Below are positions 55,787 to 64,000 of a stretch of DNA of 64,000 nucleotides, piece by piece. A program made the position numbers and the translations under genes. Source of the DNA: Halalkalibacter alkaliphilus (GTDB lineage Bacteria; Bacillota; Bacilli; Bacillales; Bacillaceae_D); the NCBI RefSeq assembly GCF_023555415.1, contig NZ_JAKRYL010000001.1, positions 248,001 through 312,000 of the forward strand. Direction: 5' to 3'. How positions within the stretch are numbered: position 1 is the stretch's first letter; every line of letters begins with the position of its first letter. The notes under the pieces were generated by a model that searched no databases, was not told where the DNA came from, and worked only from the letters and a program-made list of their open reading frames with translations.

Positions 55787-56854
55787 ATGAAAAAACTAGT
55801 TATCTGTTCTATTCTTTTAAGCATTTTTGTTTCCGGGTGTCAAGAATCTAAGTACGATGCCATTGAGGAACTGAACGAGAGTGAGAACATCGAAGCTCAA
55901 GTGGTTAGCTCGATGAATATCGCAACACCAAACGTTGTTGAAGAGGTCGCCGCTTTTGGTGGTGATACATTTGACCCAAAGTTACAAATTCAATTGAATG
56001 ACGATGGTTTTTTTGATCGGAATTCAAACCTTTCTATCATTGAAGAGGACGATGTCACATTTGTCGTTTGGACGACAAAAAATGGTTTCCTTGGTACGAC
56101 TGGGTTACATGGGTCTGTTGCTACAAATGAAAATTGGGAGGTTACCAACAAAGCCTTATTTGATAACAATGATTATTTATCTTGGAAATTAGAAGGGACG
56201 CACCTTTTAGTGCTGAAAGATACAGGGTCTTGGTCGCAACCACAACGAGAAATTAGTATAAGACAACTAACGAGAGATGGTACATTTAGTGAAGAAGTAG
56301 TCCTTGCCTCGATACCCATTGTTTATAATTTAGACATCATTCCATCTTCACATGGAAAAGCCGTTATTTATAGCAGTAATAGTGGCGTTGAAACAAAGGA
56401 AATTACTTATAATGTGATTCCAATTGAAGATGATACATTAGAAAAACAATCAATCTCAATTAAGTACTTTCCAGAAGGTGGGATTGAAAAACCTAGCTAT
56501 ATTGATTTTGCTAACAATAAGTTATATGGCTTTGGAAAAAAATCAACTGGCTTGCTGCAAGTTTCTTTAGATAGTGGCGAACCTCTTTATGATGAAAGTA
56601 AAAAAGAAAAAGTAGCTGAAGTTGGAGAACTTGTTCATATGAGCAGCAATGAAATAGGTGAAATTGAGGTATTTTCAAATGATAGCCTGTACCTTCATAA
56701 ACATGTTTTTGATAAAAATTTAAATGTGTTATCAGAAGAAATAATCGCTTCACGAAATGAACATGTTACAGTACACGATAACATGCTGCATTATTGGGAA
56801 GTGATCACGCATGATCATCAACCAACGTTACATTTGACTAAAATACAGAGGTAG
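55787..56854 (+). CDS. Putative lipoprotein of unknown function
   Basis: A 355-residue protein with a lipoprotein signal peptide and lipobox VSGC (Cys18), then an acidic mature domain with regularly spaced short beta segments (FVVWTTKNGFLGTTG; LLVLKDTGSW; KAVIYSSNSG), as in a beta-propeller. It is divergent from the pectate lyase and ends in its own terminator. An AAGGAGG site precedes the ATG. I do not recognise a family. Confidence 0.75.
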   Translation: MKKLVICSILLSIFVSGCQESKYDAIEELNESENIEAQVVSSMNIATPNVVEEVAAFGGDTFDPKLQIQLNDDGFFDRNSNLSIIEEDDVTFVVWTTKNGFLGTTGLHGSVATNENWEVTNKALFDNNDYLSWKLEGTHLLVLKDTGSWSQPQREISIRQLTRDGTFSEEVVLASIPIVYNLDIIPSSHGKAVIYSSNSGVETKEITYNVIPIEDDTLEKQSISIKYFPEGGIEKPSYIDFANNKLYGFGKKSTGLLQVSLDSGEPLYDESKKEKVAEVGELVHMSSNEIGEIEVFSNDSLYLHKHVFDKNLNVLSEEIIASRNEHVTVHDNMLHYWEVITHDHQPTLHLTKIQR

Positions 56855-56862
56855 AATAGATT

Positions 56863-56888
56863 AGAGCAGACCAATGTGGGACTGCTCT
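56863..56888 (+). terminator. Rho-independent terminator
   Basis: AGAGCAG / CTGCTCT, a 7-bp stem with a 12-nt loop, followed by TATTTTACTT, nine bp past the lipoprotein stop. Confidence 0.7.
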
Positions 56889-56979
56889 TATTTTACTTTA
56901 CTTCCCCCTCCCTGCCCCTATATAATATAAACATCACATTTATTTACCTAGCTAACTAAAATAGGAGTGAAGAAATCAA

Positions 56980-57411
56980 ATGGACACAAGCAGCCTTCTC
57001 CATACGTTAAACCAAAAAGCCCGACTCTTATCCAAGGAATTAAATGAAGAGTTGCAGGAATTTGGTCTGTACTCTTCCCAGTGGGCAATTCTTTATGTAC
57101 TTAGCCAAAAAGGTACAATGACTCAAACTGAAATTTGGCAATACCTGAAAGTCGAACCTCCTACAGTAACTCGAACACTTGTAAGAATGGAATCTAGTGG
57201 GTGGATTACAAGAAGACTAGGTAAAGACAAACGCGAACGCCGTATTGAATTAACGGAATTTGCCAAAGAAAAACTTCCATTAGTAAAAGCTCAACTCGAT
57301 AGCTTCGAAGGTCAATACGTTTCAAAGCTTTCTGAACAGGAACAACAACAACTTCAGCATCTTCTAGAAAAGTTAGGGCAAAAGAGGAATGGTTTAGATG
57401 AAAACGAATAA
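56980..57411 (+). CDS. MarR-family transcriptional regulator
   Basis: A 143-residue winged helix-turn-helix regulator; the recognition region MTQTEIWQYLKVEPPTVTRTLVRMESSGWITRRLGKDKRERRIELTE (about 47-93) is typical of MarR proteins. It overlaps the downstream MFS gene by 14 bp, so the pair is coupled and the regulator probably controls efflux. TAGGAGTGAAG before the ATG. Confidence 0.9.
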   Translation: MDTSSLLHTLNQKARLLSKELNEELQEFGLYSSQWAILYVLSQKGTMTQTEIWQYLKVEPPTVTRTLVRMESSGWITRRLGKDKRERRIELTEFAKEKLPLVKAQLDSFEGQYVSKLSEQEQQQLQHLLEKLGQKRNGLDENE

Positions 57412-58609
57412 GAAACCGATTTGGACGAGGAACTTTTTTAGTGTTGCTTTTGTGAATTTAATTGTGTTTATTACTTTCTATGCGCTATTAACTACGTTGC
57501 CAATCTATGTGATTTATGAGCTCAATGGTACAGAAGCACAAGCTGGTCTCGTTGTTACCGTAATGCTATTATCTGCGATTTTAATTAGACCGTTTTCGGG
57601 AAATTTGCTTCAACGCTTTGGCAAAAGAAATGTATTGATAGCTAGTACAGGTTTATTTGCCGTCACTTCATTAGGGTATATTTGGATAGATCAATTCATA
57701 CCACTTATGATCTTACGCTTCATTCATGGTTTTTCTTTTGCTATATTAACAACTACGACATCAACCATTGCGACAGAGACCGTGCCAATTGAACGAAAAG
57801 GAGAAGGCCTCGGGTATTTTACGATGTTCATGAATATTGCGATCGTCATTGGACCATTTATTGGTCTTACTCTTATTCAATTTATTTCGTTTAACCAATT
57901 ATTTGTTATCCTAAGCTTCTTTGTTGTCATTAGTGTCATCTGTGCGTTGATAGTAAAGATAACGAATACAACAGTACCACTTACCTCACAAACTCAACGA
58001 AAGCTTTCCATTCATGACTTTTTTGAATTTAAAGCATTGCCTTTTTCATTCATCATCTCTCTTGTCGCCTTTGCATACGCTGGGATTCTTTCGTTTATTT
58101 CGGTATATGCAATTGAGATAGGGCTTGAAAGAGTTTCGGGCTATTTTTTTCTTGTTTTTGCTGCAACCATGCTTATATCTAGACCATACCTGGGTCGCTT
58201 ATTTGATCAACGAGGACCGAAAATTGTCATACTTCCTAGCTTAGTAATGTACTCATTAGGTTTTCTCCTCCTTGCGTTTTCAGAGTCTGCTTGGGCGTTT
58301 TTAGTTGCTGCCGGCATAATTGGAGTTGGATATGGTTCCTTGATGCCACTTCTCTTATCACTAGCGACTGGTGTTGTGGAAACTAATCGAACAGGACATG
58401 CAACTGCAACATTTTTTACATTATACGACTCAGGGGTTGCTGCAGGATCGTTTATATTAGGACTTATGGTTCCGCTAATTGGGTTTTCAAATTTATTTGT
58501 TTTCCTAGCTACTTTTGTTTTAGTCATACTAGTAAGTTTCAATTTCTTGACCAATCGTATGAAAGCTTCAAGTATTGAAAATGTGCATGGAAAAAATGTG
58601 AGTGGTTAA
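57398..58609 (+). CDS. MFS transporter, drug-efflux type
   Basis: A 403-residue major facilitator with twelve membrane helices. The motif A-like GNLLQRFGKRNVL (about 66-78) and SRPYLGRLFDQRGPK (about 262-276) between TM2-3 and TM8-9 support the drug:H+ antiporter group. Encoded with a MarR regulator, which suggests it is induced by a toxic compound. Substrate unknown. Confidence 0.88.
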   Translation: MKTNKKPIWTRNFFSVAFVNLIVFITFYALLTTLPIYVIYELNGTEAQAGLVVTVMLLSAILIRPFSGNLLQRFGKRNVLIASTGLFAVTSLGYIWIDQFIPLMILRFIHGFSFAILTTTTSTIATETVPIERKGEGLGYFTMFMNIAIVIGPFIGLTLIQFISFNQLFVILSFFVVISVICALIVKITNTTVPLTSQTQRKLSIHDFFEFKALPFSFIISLVAFAYAGILSFISVYAIEIGLERVSGYFFLVFAATMLISRPYLGRLFDQRGPKIVILPSLVMYSLGFLLLAFSESAWAFLVAAGIIGVGYGSLMPLLLSLATGVVETNRTGHATATFFTLYDSGVAAGSFILGLMVPLIGFSNLFVFLATFVLVILVSFNFLTNRMKASSIENVHGKNVSG

Positions 58610-58619
58610 ATGATGAAAA

Positions 58620-58666
58620 AAAGGTTCCTAGACCAAGTGTGATACACACAGGGGATAGGAACCTTT
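58620..58666. terminator. Bidirectional terminator
   Basis: AAAGGTTCCTA / TAGGAACCTTT, an 11-bp stem with an inner GTGTG/CACAC hairpin, lies between the convergent MFS and SulP genes. Confidence 0.75.
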
Positions 58667-58719
58667 AAACTTTAACCGAAAACCGGTTAGATCTATTGAC
58701 GTCCGTTCAACACTATTCA

Positions 58720-60426
58720 TCAAATCTGATAATCCAGTGCACTAATAACATACTCTTCTTTCTCCATGCTAATTCCTTTCGCTTTCAATAACTGCTCTAG
58801 TGGTAAATGATTCTGCTGTTCCTTGTATTTCTGATCCCAATTAACTTTATTGACCGTATCTCGAATCGAACCTTTCATACTTGCAAACAGCGTAATAATC
58901 CCTCTGTCGTGATAGAAATCAATCATTTCCTCTAAGGTATCTACTGAAATGGTGTCAACATCATTCACACCAGACATATCAAAGATCAACCATTTCGTTC
59001 CTTCTCTAGTTTTAAGAACCTCTTTTACTTTCTCTTCCACATAAGATATGTTGGCAAAATGAAGATTCGAATCAATTCTTAAAATAACTGCTTCATCTGA
59101 AGTCACCGCTTCTGTGTAACGTTTAACATTACGAAATGTCTTCTCCCTTTTTACATAACCCATTTCAACAATAGATGGTTTGGAACTTCGATTTAGCAAT
59201 AATACTAACGTAAAGATGGCCCCAATGATAATTCCCCATTGAATACCTACAAATAGCGTAACAATAAACGTAATAACCCAAACCCATCCTTCAAACGGCT
59301 TCACTTCAAAAAGGTGCTTCATCTCCTTTATATCGATTAGCTTATAAACCGCAACTAAAATAATCGAAGCCAGCACGGCATTTGGTAAGTAATAAAAGAA
59401 AGAAGTAAAAAACAATAACGTAATGATAATGAACACACCTGTTATGACGGATGTCATTTGAGTGGCACCGCCTGATTGATGATTAACTGCTGTTCTAGAG
59501 AAACTACCATTGACCGGAAACGATTGAAAGAAAGCACCCATCATATTAGATAAGCCTAAAGCCTTTAATTCTTTATTAGGATTCAGTTTATACTTCTCTT
59601 TCTTCGCAATCGCTTTTCCTATCGCTAAAGACTCCATAAAACCGAGAAGAGCAATCGTCAGTGCCATCGGAATGAGAAGCTGAACAGTTTCAAGCGTAAA
59701 CGAAGGAATCACAAACTGCGGAAAGCCTTGAGGAACATTTCCTACAATTTGAACACCACTTTTTTCTAAGTTAAATAAAAATACAAAAAGGATTGATAAA
59801 ACAACGACCAATAATGCACCTGGAAGACGCGGAGCAATTTTTTTCAACATAATAAGAAGGATAATACTAGTGATTCCGATCAACACCGTAATCAGGTTAA
59901 TATCCATTATTTTTTCTAACGCACCAATTAGGATATAGTGAACTTGTAAGTGATTCCCTAAATCAATTCCTAATACATGTTTGAACTGACTAAGCCCAAT
60001 CACAATCGCAGCTGCAGATGTATATCCGTTCATCACCGAGTGGGGAATAAATTTCACAATAAACCCCAGCTTACTTATCCCTAATAAAAGCTGTATAGCC
60101 CCCACCATAATTGCGAGGAGTAAAACGAGAGAGATATACTCCTGGGAACCTGGTTCTGCCAAAATAGAGACTCCTGAAAAAACAAGTAAAGATGTAATCG
60201 CTACTGGCCCAATGGATAAATGCTTAGAAGAAGCAAATAGAGCGTAAATAAATAAAGGAACCGTAGCTGCATACAACCCCATTACTGGCGGGAGCCCTGC
60301 TAACATCGCATACGCCATACCTTGAGGAATAAGCATGACAAAAAGTGTTATTCCAGCTAATAAGTCTCTCATGAACAGCTTTTGATTATAATGGGGGTAC
60401 ATATTTCCTAACTTATCCTTAAACAA
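58720..60426 (-). CDS. SulP-family anion transporter with STAS domain
   Basis: A 568-residue membrane protein: N-terminal SulP transport domain with 12-14 helices (about 15-420; signature LFVMLIPQGMAYAMLAGLPPVMGLYAATVP) and a C-terminal cytoplasmic STAS domain (about 445-550). Likely a sulfate or bicarbonate importer. The start is TTG 60426, which has AAAGGAGGG at seven nt; the ATG at 60453 lies before that site and is unlikely. Monocistronic; no carbonic anhydrase or sulfate-assimilation gene adjoins. Confidence 0.87.
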   Translation of the reverse strand: MFKDKLGNMYPHYNQKLFMRDLLAGITLFVMLIPQGMAYAMLAGLPPVMGLYAATVPLFIYALFASSKHLSIGPVAITSLLVFSGVSILAEPGSQEYISLVLLLAIMVGAIQLLLGISKLGFIVKFIPHSVMNGYTSAAAIVIGLSQFKHVLGIDLGNHLQVHYILIGALEKIMDINLITVLIGITSIILLIMLKKIAPRLPGALLVVVLSILFVFLFNLEKSGVQIVGNVPQGFPQFVIPSFTLETVQLLIPMALTIALLGFMESLAIGKAIAKKEKYKLNPNKELKALGLSNMMGAFFQSFPVNGSFSRTAVNHQSGGATQMTSVITGVFIIITLLFFTSFFYYLPNAVLASIILVAVYKLIDIKEMKHLFEVKPFEGWVWVITFIVTLFVGIQWGIIIGAIFTLVLLLNRSSKPSIVEMGYVKREKTFRNVKRYTEAVTSDEAVILRIDSNLHFANISYVEEKVKEVLKTREGTKWLIFDMSGVNDVDTISVDTLEEMIDFYHDRGIITLFASMKGSIRDTVNKVNWDQKYKEQQNHLPLEQLLKAKGISMEKEEYVISALDYQI

Positions 60427-60850
60427 TAGACATCCCTCCTTTGTAGACGGCACTTAAAAAAGCTCAGTATCCTCTATCTTACATATCTTTTATATACTAT
60501 TCATTTATCTTTTCCTATTACAAGTCAACAGCACATCTAGGACCAATATTTCCAGTTGAATTATCGGGGTATTCTTCGTTCCATGGCTTATCAAAGAGAT
60601 TTCCTAACATCAATTGAATCTTTTTTAAGCATTTGACTACTAATTAGATTTCTTAAAGCCGAACAACATGCTTCTTATTTTCCACGATGAATATAGAAGT
60701 TAAAAATGTATGACCTTAAAACAGGATAATAACATTCAAGCCTGGCTACATTCCTTCTTCTTATTTTATCAGTATTTTAATAGTTTTTATACACGTTTAT
60801 TGGATCTCACTTTATTATTGGAAAATATCAGGTTATGAGAAAAACTAAAA
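60427..60850. other. Intergenic region
   Basis: A ~420-bp gap. The minus-strand frame 60518-60610 (30 codons, LFDKPWNEEYPDNSTGNIGP) looks coding-like but has upstream stops and no ribosome site; it may be the tail of a lost gene. No other feature seen. Confidence 0.35.
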
Positions 60851-60880
60851 ATAAGACCTCGTTATAAACGAGGCCTTATC
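60851..60880 (-). terminator. Rho-independent terminator of alcohol dehydrogenase
   Basis: On the minus strand AAGGCCTCGT pairs with ACGAGGTCTT (one G-U) around a short loop, followed by ATTTTTAGTTTTT, just past the stop codon. Confidence 0.85.
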
Positions 60881-60882
60881 TC

Positions 60883-62046
60883 TTACTTCGCTAACTGATA
60901 AATATTATAAACATCCGTCTCTTGCAACTTCACAAAGTTACCAAGTGGTCCTCTTTCCGTACCCTTTCTCGCCATCTCCTCAAAATGCTCGTCATCGATG
61001 TTGGCTTCTTTAAGTGTAACTGGCATTCCAATCGAGCTAAAGAACTCTTCCGTTTTCTTAATCCCTGCTAGAGCTGTTTTCTCTAAATCATTCAAATCAA
61101 TCTCTACATCCCACACTCGATTAGCGAATTGAGCAAAACGATTCACATCATGTTTATATACATATTTCATCCATGCTGGGAAGATAATTGCAAGCCCTGC
61201 ACCGTGCGCTAAGTCATAGATCCCACTGATCTCATGTTCAATGTCATGACTTCCCCAATCACCGATTCTGCCTGTATTTAATAAATCATTATGTGCTAAT
61301 GTACCTGCCCACATAATTTCTGCTCTCGCATGATAGTTTGTCGGTTCTTCAAGAACGGTATGTGCATTGTTTATAATCGTTTTTAATGTCGCTTCACATA
61401 AGCGATCAGTTAAATCTACATGTTTCTCGTTTGTAAAATATCTTTCTAAAATATGTGCCATCATATCTGTAATTCCGCAAGCTGTTTGGTAGCTTGGCAA
61501 TGTATATGTAAGAACGGGATTTAAAATCGCAAACTTAGGTCGCATCGTTTCATGACCGACTGCCCGCTTATAAGCACCCTCCTCATTTGTGATGACACTG
61601 CCTGCACTGCTTTCACTACCAGCAGCTGGAATGGTTAGCACCACACCAATCGGTAAACAATCAGCGACAGATGCATTTCCCGTAAAGAAATCCCAAACAT
61701 CTCCATCATAATTCACACCAATGGCAATCGCCTTAGCCGAATCAATGACACTTCCTCCGCCTACAGCCAGAATTAAGTCGATGCGATTCTCCTTACAAAG
61801 AGTCACTCCTTCTCGAACAAGGCTCACTCTTGGATTTGGCTTGACTCCGCCTAGCTCAAAAATTTCAACTCCTTGCTCTTGTAAGGATTGAACAACTCTA
61901 TCATACAAACCGCTCTCTTTAATACTACCGCCACCAAAATGCAAAAGTACTTTTTTGCCGTAAACAACCGTTTCTTGTCCAACTACTTGCTCTTGATCTT
62001 TTCCAAAGATAATCTTTGTACCGTTTTGAAAAGTAAAATCTTGCAT
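60883..62046 (-). CDS. Iron-containing alcohol dehydrogenase (YugJ/BdhA-like)
   Basis: A 387-residue group III alcohol dehydrogenase, reducing aldehydes such as butanal with NAD(P)H or the reverse. GGGSVIDSAKAIA (about 95-107) is the cofactor loop; metal ligands lie in CGITDMMAHILERYF (Asp and His, about 192-204) and HDIEHEISGIYDLAHGAGLAI (two His about 262-280). Length is typical. A GGAGGCGAT site precedes the ATG. Monocistronic between a SulP and a HAD gene; its substrate is not evident. Confidence 0.9.
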   Translation of the reverse strand: MQDFTFQNGTKIIFGKDQEQVVGQETVVYGKKVLLHFGGGSIKESGLYDRVVQSLQEQGVEIFELGGVKPNPRVSLVREGVTLCKENRIDLILAVGGGSVIDSAKAIAIGVNYDGDVWDFFTGNASVADCLPIGVVLTIPAAGSESSAGSVITNEEGAYKRAVGHETMRPKFAILNPVLTYTLPSYQTACGITDMMAHILERYFTNEKHVDLTDRLCEATLKTIINNAHTVLEEPTNYHARAEIMWAGTLAHNDLLNTGRIGDWGSHDIEHEISGIYDLAHGAGLAIIFPAWMKYVYKHDVNRFAQFANRVWDVEIDLNDLEKTALAGIKKTEEFFSSIGMPVTLKEANIDDEHFEEMARKGTERGPLGNFVKLQETDVYNIYQLAK

Positions 62047-62126
62047 GTGATCGCCTCCAATTTCTCAATTCATTATGCTAATAGAGATCCTCAGTTATTT
62101 TCTATGTGGCTGTGCTTAAACCCTGT

Positions 62127-62981
62127 TTACAGTTGAAATTTCTTTTTAAGATAATGATACACACCATCTTCATCACAAGTAAATTCTGTTACATCATCAA
62201 CCATTTTTTTAATTTGATCAGGAGCGTTCTTCATTGCCACGGCATGACTGACAAACTTAAGCATTGGTATGTCGTTATTGCTATCACCAATCGCCATAAT
62301 ATCAGCACCAACTAAATCAAAATGCTCCAACATTTCCTTTATTCCTGTCGCTTTATTCACATTCGCTACCATTACTTCCACATTGTGAAGAGACGAGATT
62401 GAGGTTGTAAAATCAATTTCCTTCTTTAATTGATCTAGCTCTTGCTTCCATTCATTGATATGATCTTTCGTTCTAGCAAAGAAATAAAACTTTGAGAACT
62501 TCTCTCCTTTGATCTCATCCGTCCAAACAATTTCTTCCTTAATGGCTTGTTTACGTGAGAGCCATTCATTAATACCAACTTCAGCAGGCTTTGGATCTCT
62601 AATTTCATGTTCCACATATTTTTGATCTTGCTTTAATGTAATTCGATCCATTCCATAAGGAAAAAGTTCATAATACACCTTGTTTGCTCTAGCTTTTTCA
62701 ATGATCTTCTCCACCAATTCATGCGAAAGGGAATACTCAAATACCGCTTCCTTCCCAACATAACCTGCCATTCCATTTGAAGTAATGTACCCATCCACTT
62801 CAAAGCCTTCTGGGACAACACCTTCAATTTCATCAAAAGCCCGGCCAGTTGCAATAAAAACGAAAAATCCTTTACTCCGCATGCGATCAATGATTTCTTT
62901 TGTATGTATACTTACTTTATTATAATGATTTAGGATGGTACCATCCATGTCTAAGAAAATAGCTTTAGTTTTTGGATTCAA
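62127..62981 (-). CDS. HAD-family phosphatase, Cof-type
   Basis: A 284-residue HAD IIB (Cof-like) phosphatase, probably acting on sugar phosphates or FMN. Motif I FLDMDGTILN (nucleophile Asp about residue 11), motif II Thr (FIATGRA), motif III Lys (KATGIK), motif IV GDSNNDIPML. The TTG at 62981 is chosen because AGGAGAG lies six nt upstream; the ATG at 62987 lies one nt after that site. Substrate not deducible. Confidence 0.86.
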   Translation of the reverse strand: MNPKTKAIFLDMDGTILNHYNKVSIHTKEIIDRMRSKGFFVFIATGRAFDEIEGVVPEGFEVDGYITSNGMAGYVGKEAVFEYSLSHELVEKIIEKARANKVYYELFPYGMDRITLKQDQKYVEHEIRDPKPAEVGINEWLSRKQAIKEEIVWTDEIKGEKFSKFYFFARTKDHINEWKQELDQLKKEIDFTTSISSLHNVEVMVANVNKATGIKEMLEHFDLVGADIMAIGDSNNDIPMLKFVSHAVAMKNAPDQIKKMVDDVTEFTCDEDGVYHYLKKKFQL

Positions 62982-63062
62982 TATCATCTCTCCTGTTTAG
63001 TTTTATTGGTAAGTATACACTTTGATGATTTTTGCTTCAATCAATTGTGCTTTGCTCAAAAA

Positions 63063-63098
63063 AGATCCTGTACCATGCGTTAAACAGGAACAGGATCT
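63063..63098 (-). terminator. Rho-independent terminator of AGE-family gene
   Basis: AGATCCTGT / ACAGGATCT, nine bp with an 18-nt loop; on the minus strand followed by TTTTTTGAGC. Confidence 0.8.
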
Positions 63099-63112
63099 CA
63101 AATGTATTTTTT

Positions 63113-64000
63113 TCACAGAGGACTACTCGGTTGATTTAGGATTCTTTGTAATCTTTTTTTACACTCTAGCATCGATCTACCTGAATGGTAAATTGCTTTC
63201 CATGGATTCCCAATATCACCTACGATCGTATGTCCATCCCTACGTAATAATTGTTTCCATTCCCCAACGTCATGGTTAATTATATGTTCCATGCTGAAAG
63301 TCCATATATTTATAAACGCCTTTAAATATTCAGAATCTCCTAGTTGCTCATAAGCATCTAAAAACCCAACTAATGCCTCAGAATTTTGCCACCACTCTTT
63401 ATCATAAACATACGGTTCTCCTTCATGAGGTCCATCTCGATATAGGCCCCCATATACTGGGTCTACACCGTTCTTTAAGGCATGATCTGCTAAATTTCTA
63501 AGAATTCCTTTATAATTGTTCTCTTCACCTAATATATCTACAGCTCGTGTAAGTAACCAACCCAATTCTAGATTATGCCCATAAGAAGTTGTATCAATAG
63601 GTTCACTTATGATTTCACCTATAGCTCGTTCTGCATTCCAAGTTCTCCTTATATCAATAGCAGGAATAGGGTTAAAATCTAAATCGAATTGATTCATAGC
63701 ACAACCGCTTTTTTTATGAATCATTTTTGAAAGAATCACATTTATTATTTCTTTTAGTTTTCGATTGTGCAACTCTTTGCCAGAACATTCAGATAAATTT
63801 GTAAAAGCTTCCATAATGTGCATGTGTATATCTAACGATTTTCTGTCACCCGCATGAAACCCTGGCTGTGATACTGTCCAATCCTCTTCTAAATTTTCAA
63901 AATATCCACCTCTATACGTATCAGCACAAAATTTTTGCATTAAATCAAAGGTTTTCTCAGCATACTCTAACCCAATTGGATCACTAGTTGCTAGAGTATA
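63113..64000 (-). CDS. AGE-family epimerase/isomerase (5' end outside window)
   Basis: The 3' 295 codons of an N-acylglucosamine 2-epimerase-superfamily protein; the frame stays open to the right edge of the window, so the start is missing. Visible: DTYRGGYFENL, then SLDIHMHIMEAFTNL with conserved catalytic-site His residues, NAERAIGEI and TTSYGHNLELGWLL, and GGLYRDGPHEGEPYVYDKEWWQNSEALVGFL. These fit cellobiose 2-epimerase or mannose isomerase members. Ends in a terminator. The exact sugar is uncertain. Confidence 0.85.
   Translation of the reverse strand, partial: YTLATSDPIGLEYAEKTFDLMQKFCADTYRGGYFENLEEDWTVSQPGFHAGDRKSLDIHMHIMEAFTNLSECSGKELHNRKLKEIINVILSKMIHKKSGCAMNQFDLDFNPIPAIDIRRTWNAERAIGEIISEPIDTTSYGHNLELGWLLTRAVDILGEENNYKGILRNLADHALKNGVDPVYGGLYRDGPHEGEPYVYDKEWWQNSEALVGFLDAYEQLGDSEYLKAFINIWTFSMEHIINHDVGEWKQLLRRDGHTIVGDIGNPWKAIYHSGRSMLECKKRLQRILNQPSSPL

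Noticed and set aside
58672-58690. TAACCG-AAAAC-CGGTTA inverted repeat resembling the left-edge operators
   Set aside because: The spacing differs (5-nt gap) and it lies between convergent genes beside a terminator, not at a promoter.
60518-60610. 30-codon coding-like frame upstream of the SulP gene
   Set aside because: No ribosome site, stops directly upstream, and no family recognised; mentioned only as a possible remnant.

Overview
The window looks like chromosomal DNA of a low-GC Gram-positive bacterium of the Bacillaceae. It shows strong AGGAGG-type ribosome binding sites, several probable TTG starts, a Bacillus-type class IV polyhydroxyalkanoate cluster (phaPQ / phaRBC), B. subtilis-like YesM/YesN, Ytr and Uxu proteins, and catabolite-response-like boxes. 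Extracellular proteins and domains are rich in Asp and Glu, which would suit an alkaliphilic or halotolerant plant-litter Bacillus; that habitat is inference. No rRNA, tRNA, insertion sequence with a transposase, prophage or CRISPR array was seen.

Layout. 1-7147: two LacI-type operators at the left edge, a patatin-like lipase, a DAACS symporter, and an alpha-glucoside module (PTS IICBA, GH4 phospho-glucosidase, divergent GntR/UTRA regulator). 7312-7845: a CueP-type copper-binding protein whose reading frame is interrupted by a TGA exactly at a conserved metal-binding cysteine. A 7-bp hairpin with a GGU loop follows at the bacterial SECIS distance, so this is a candidate selenoprotein. 7904-11430: a small bactofilin-like protein and a YtrA-like regulator with its ABC transporter. 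11808-34799: a ~23 kb glucuronoxylan-utilisation locus, all on the minus strand: kdgK, eda, YesN/YesM-like two-component system, two solute-binding lipoproteins, GH67 alpha-glucuronidase, a YesL-like protein, two LplB/YtcP-like permeases, GH39 beta-xylosidase, two Gfo/Idh/MocA oxidoreductases, D-lyxose isomerase, a GntR/FCD regulator, uxaC, uxuA and uxuB. A MATE transporter and an Axe2-like acetylxylan esterase flank it.

37454-43010: BrnQ, a DRE-TIM aldolase, an ECF sigma factor with a membrane-anchored putative anti-sigma, and two copies of a hairpin-bearing ~150 bp repeat. 43215-47929: the PHA cluster with an extra SDR reductase. 48004-50824: a mini haem-copper-oxidase-like membrane protein, a DUF2207 protein and an Sm-like/YPYP protein. 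50925-55136: a 1403-residue secreted PL9 pectate lyase with Ig-like domains, preceded by two identical 18-bp palindromes. 55787-64000: a lipoprotein, MarR/MFS pair, SulP transporter, Fe-alcohol dehydrogenase, HAD phosphatase and the 3' part of an AGE-family epimerase cut by the window end.

How the genes fit together: aldouronates released from glucuronoxylan are imported by the ABC system. GH67 then splits them into (methyl)glucuronate and xylooligomers, and GH39 cuts the latter to xylose. Glucuronate passes through UxaC, UxuB, UxuA, KdgK and Eda to pyruvate and glyceraldehyde-3-phosphate. A shared operator motif (TACCATAC/GTATGGTA) recurs beside the GntR gene, one Gfo gene and the solute-binding-protein gene, suggesting one regulon. 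Galacturonate-derived KDG from the pectate lyase could enter the same KdgK/Eda route.
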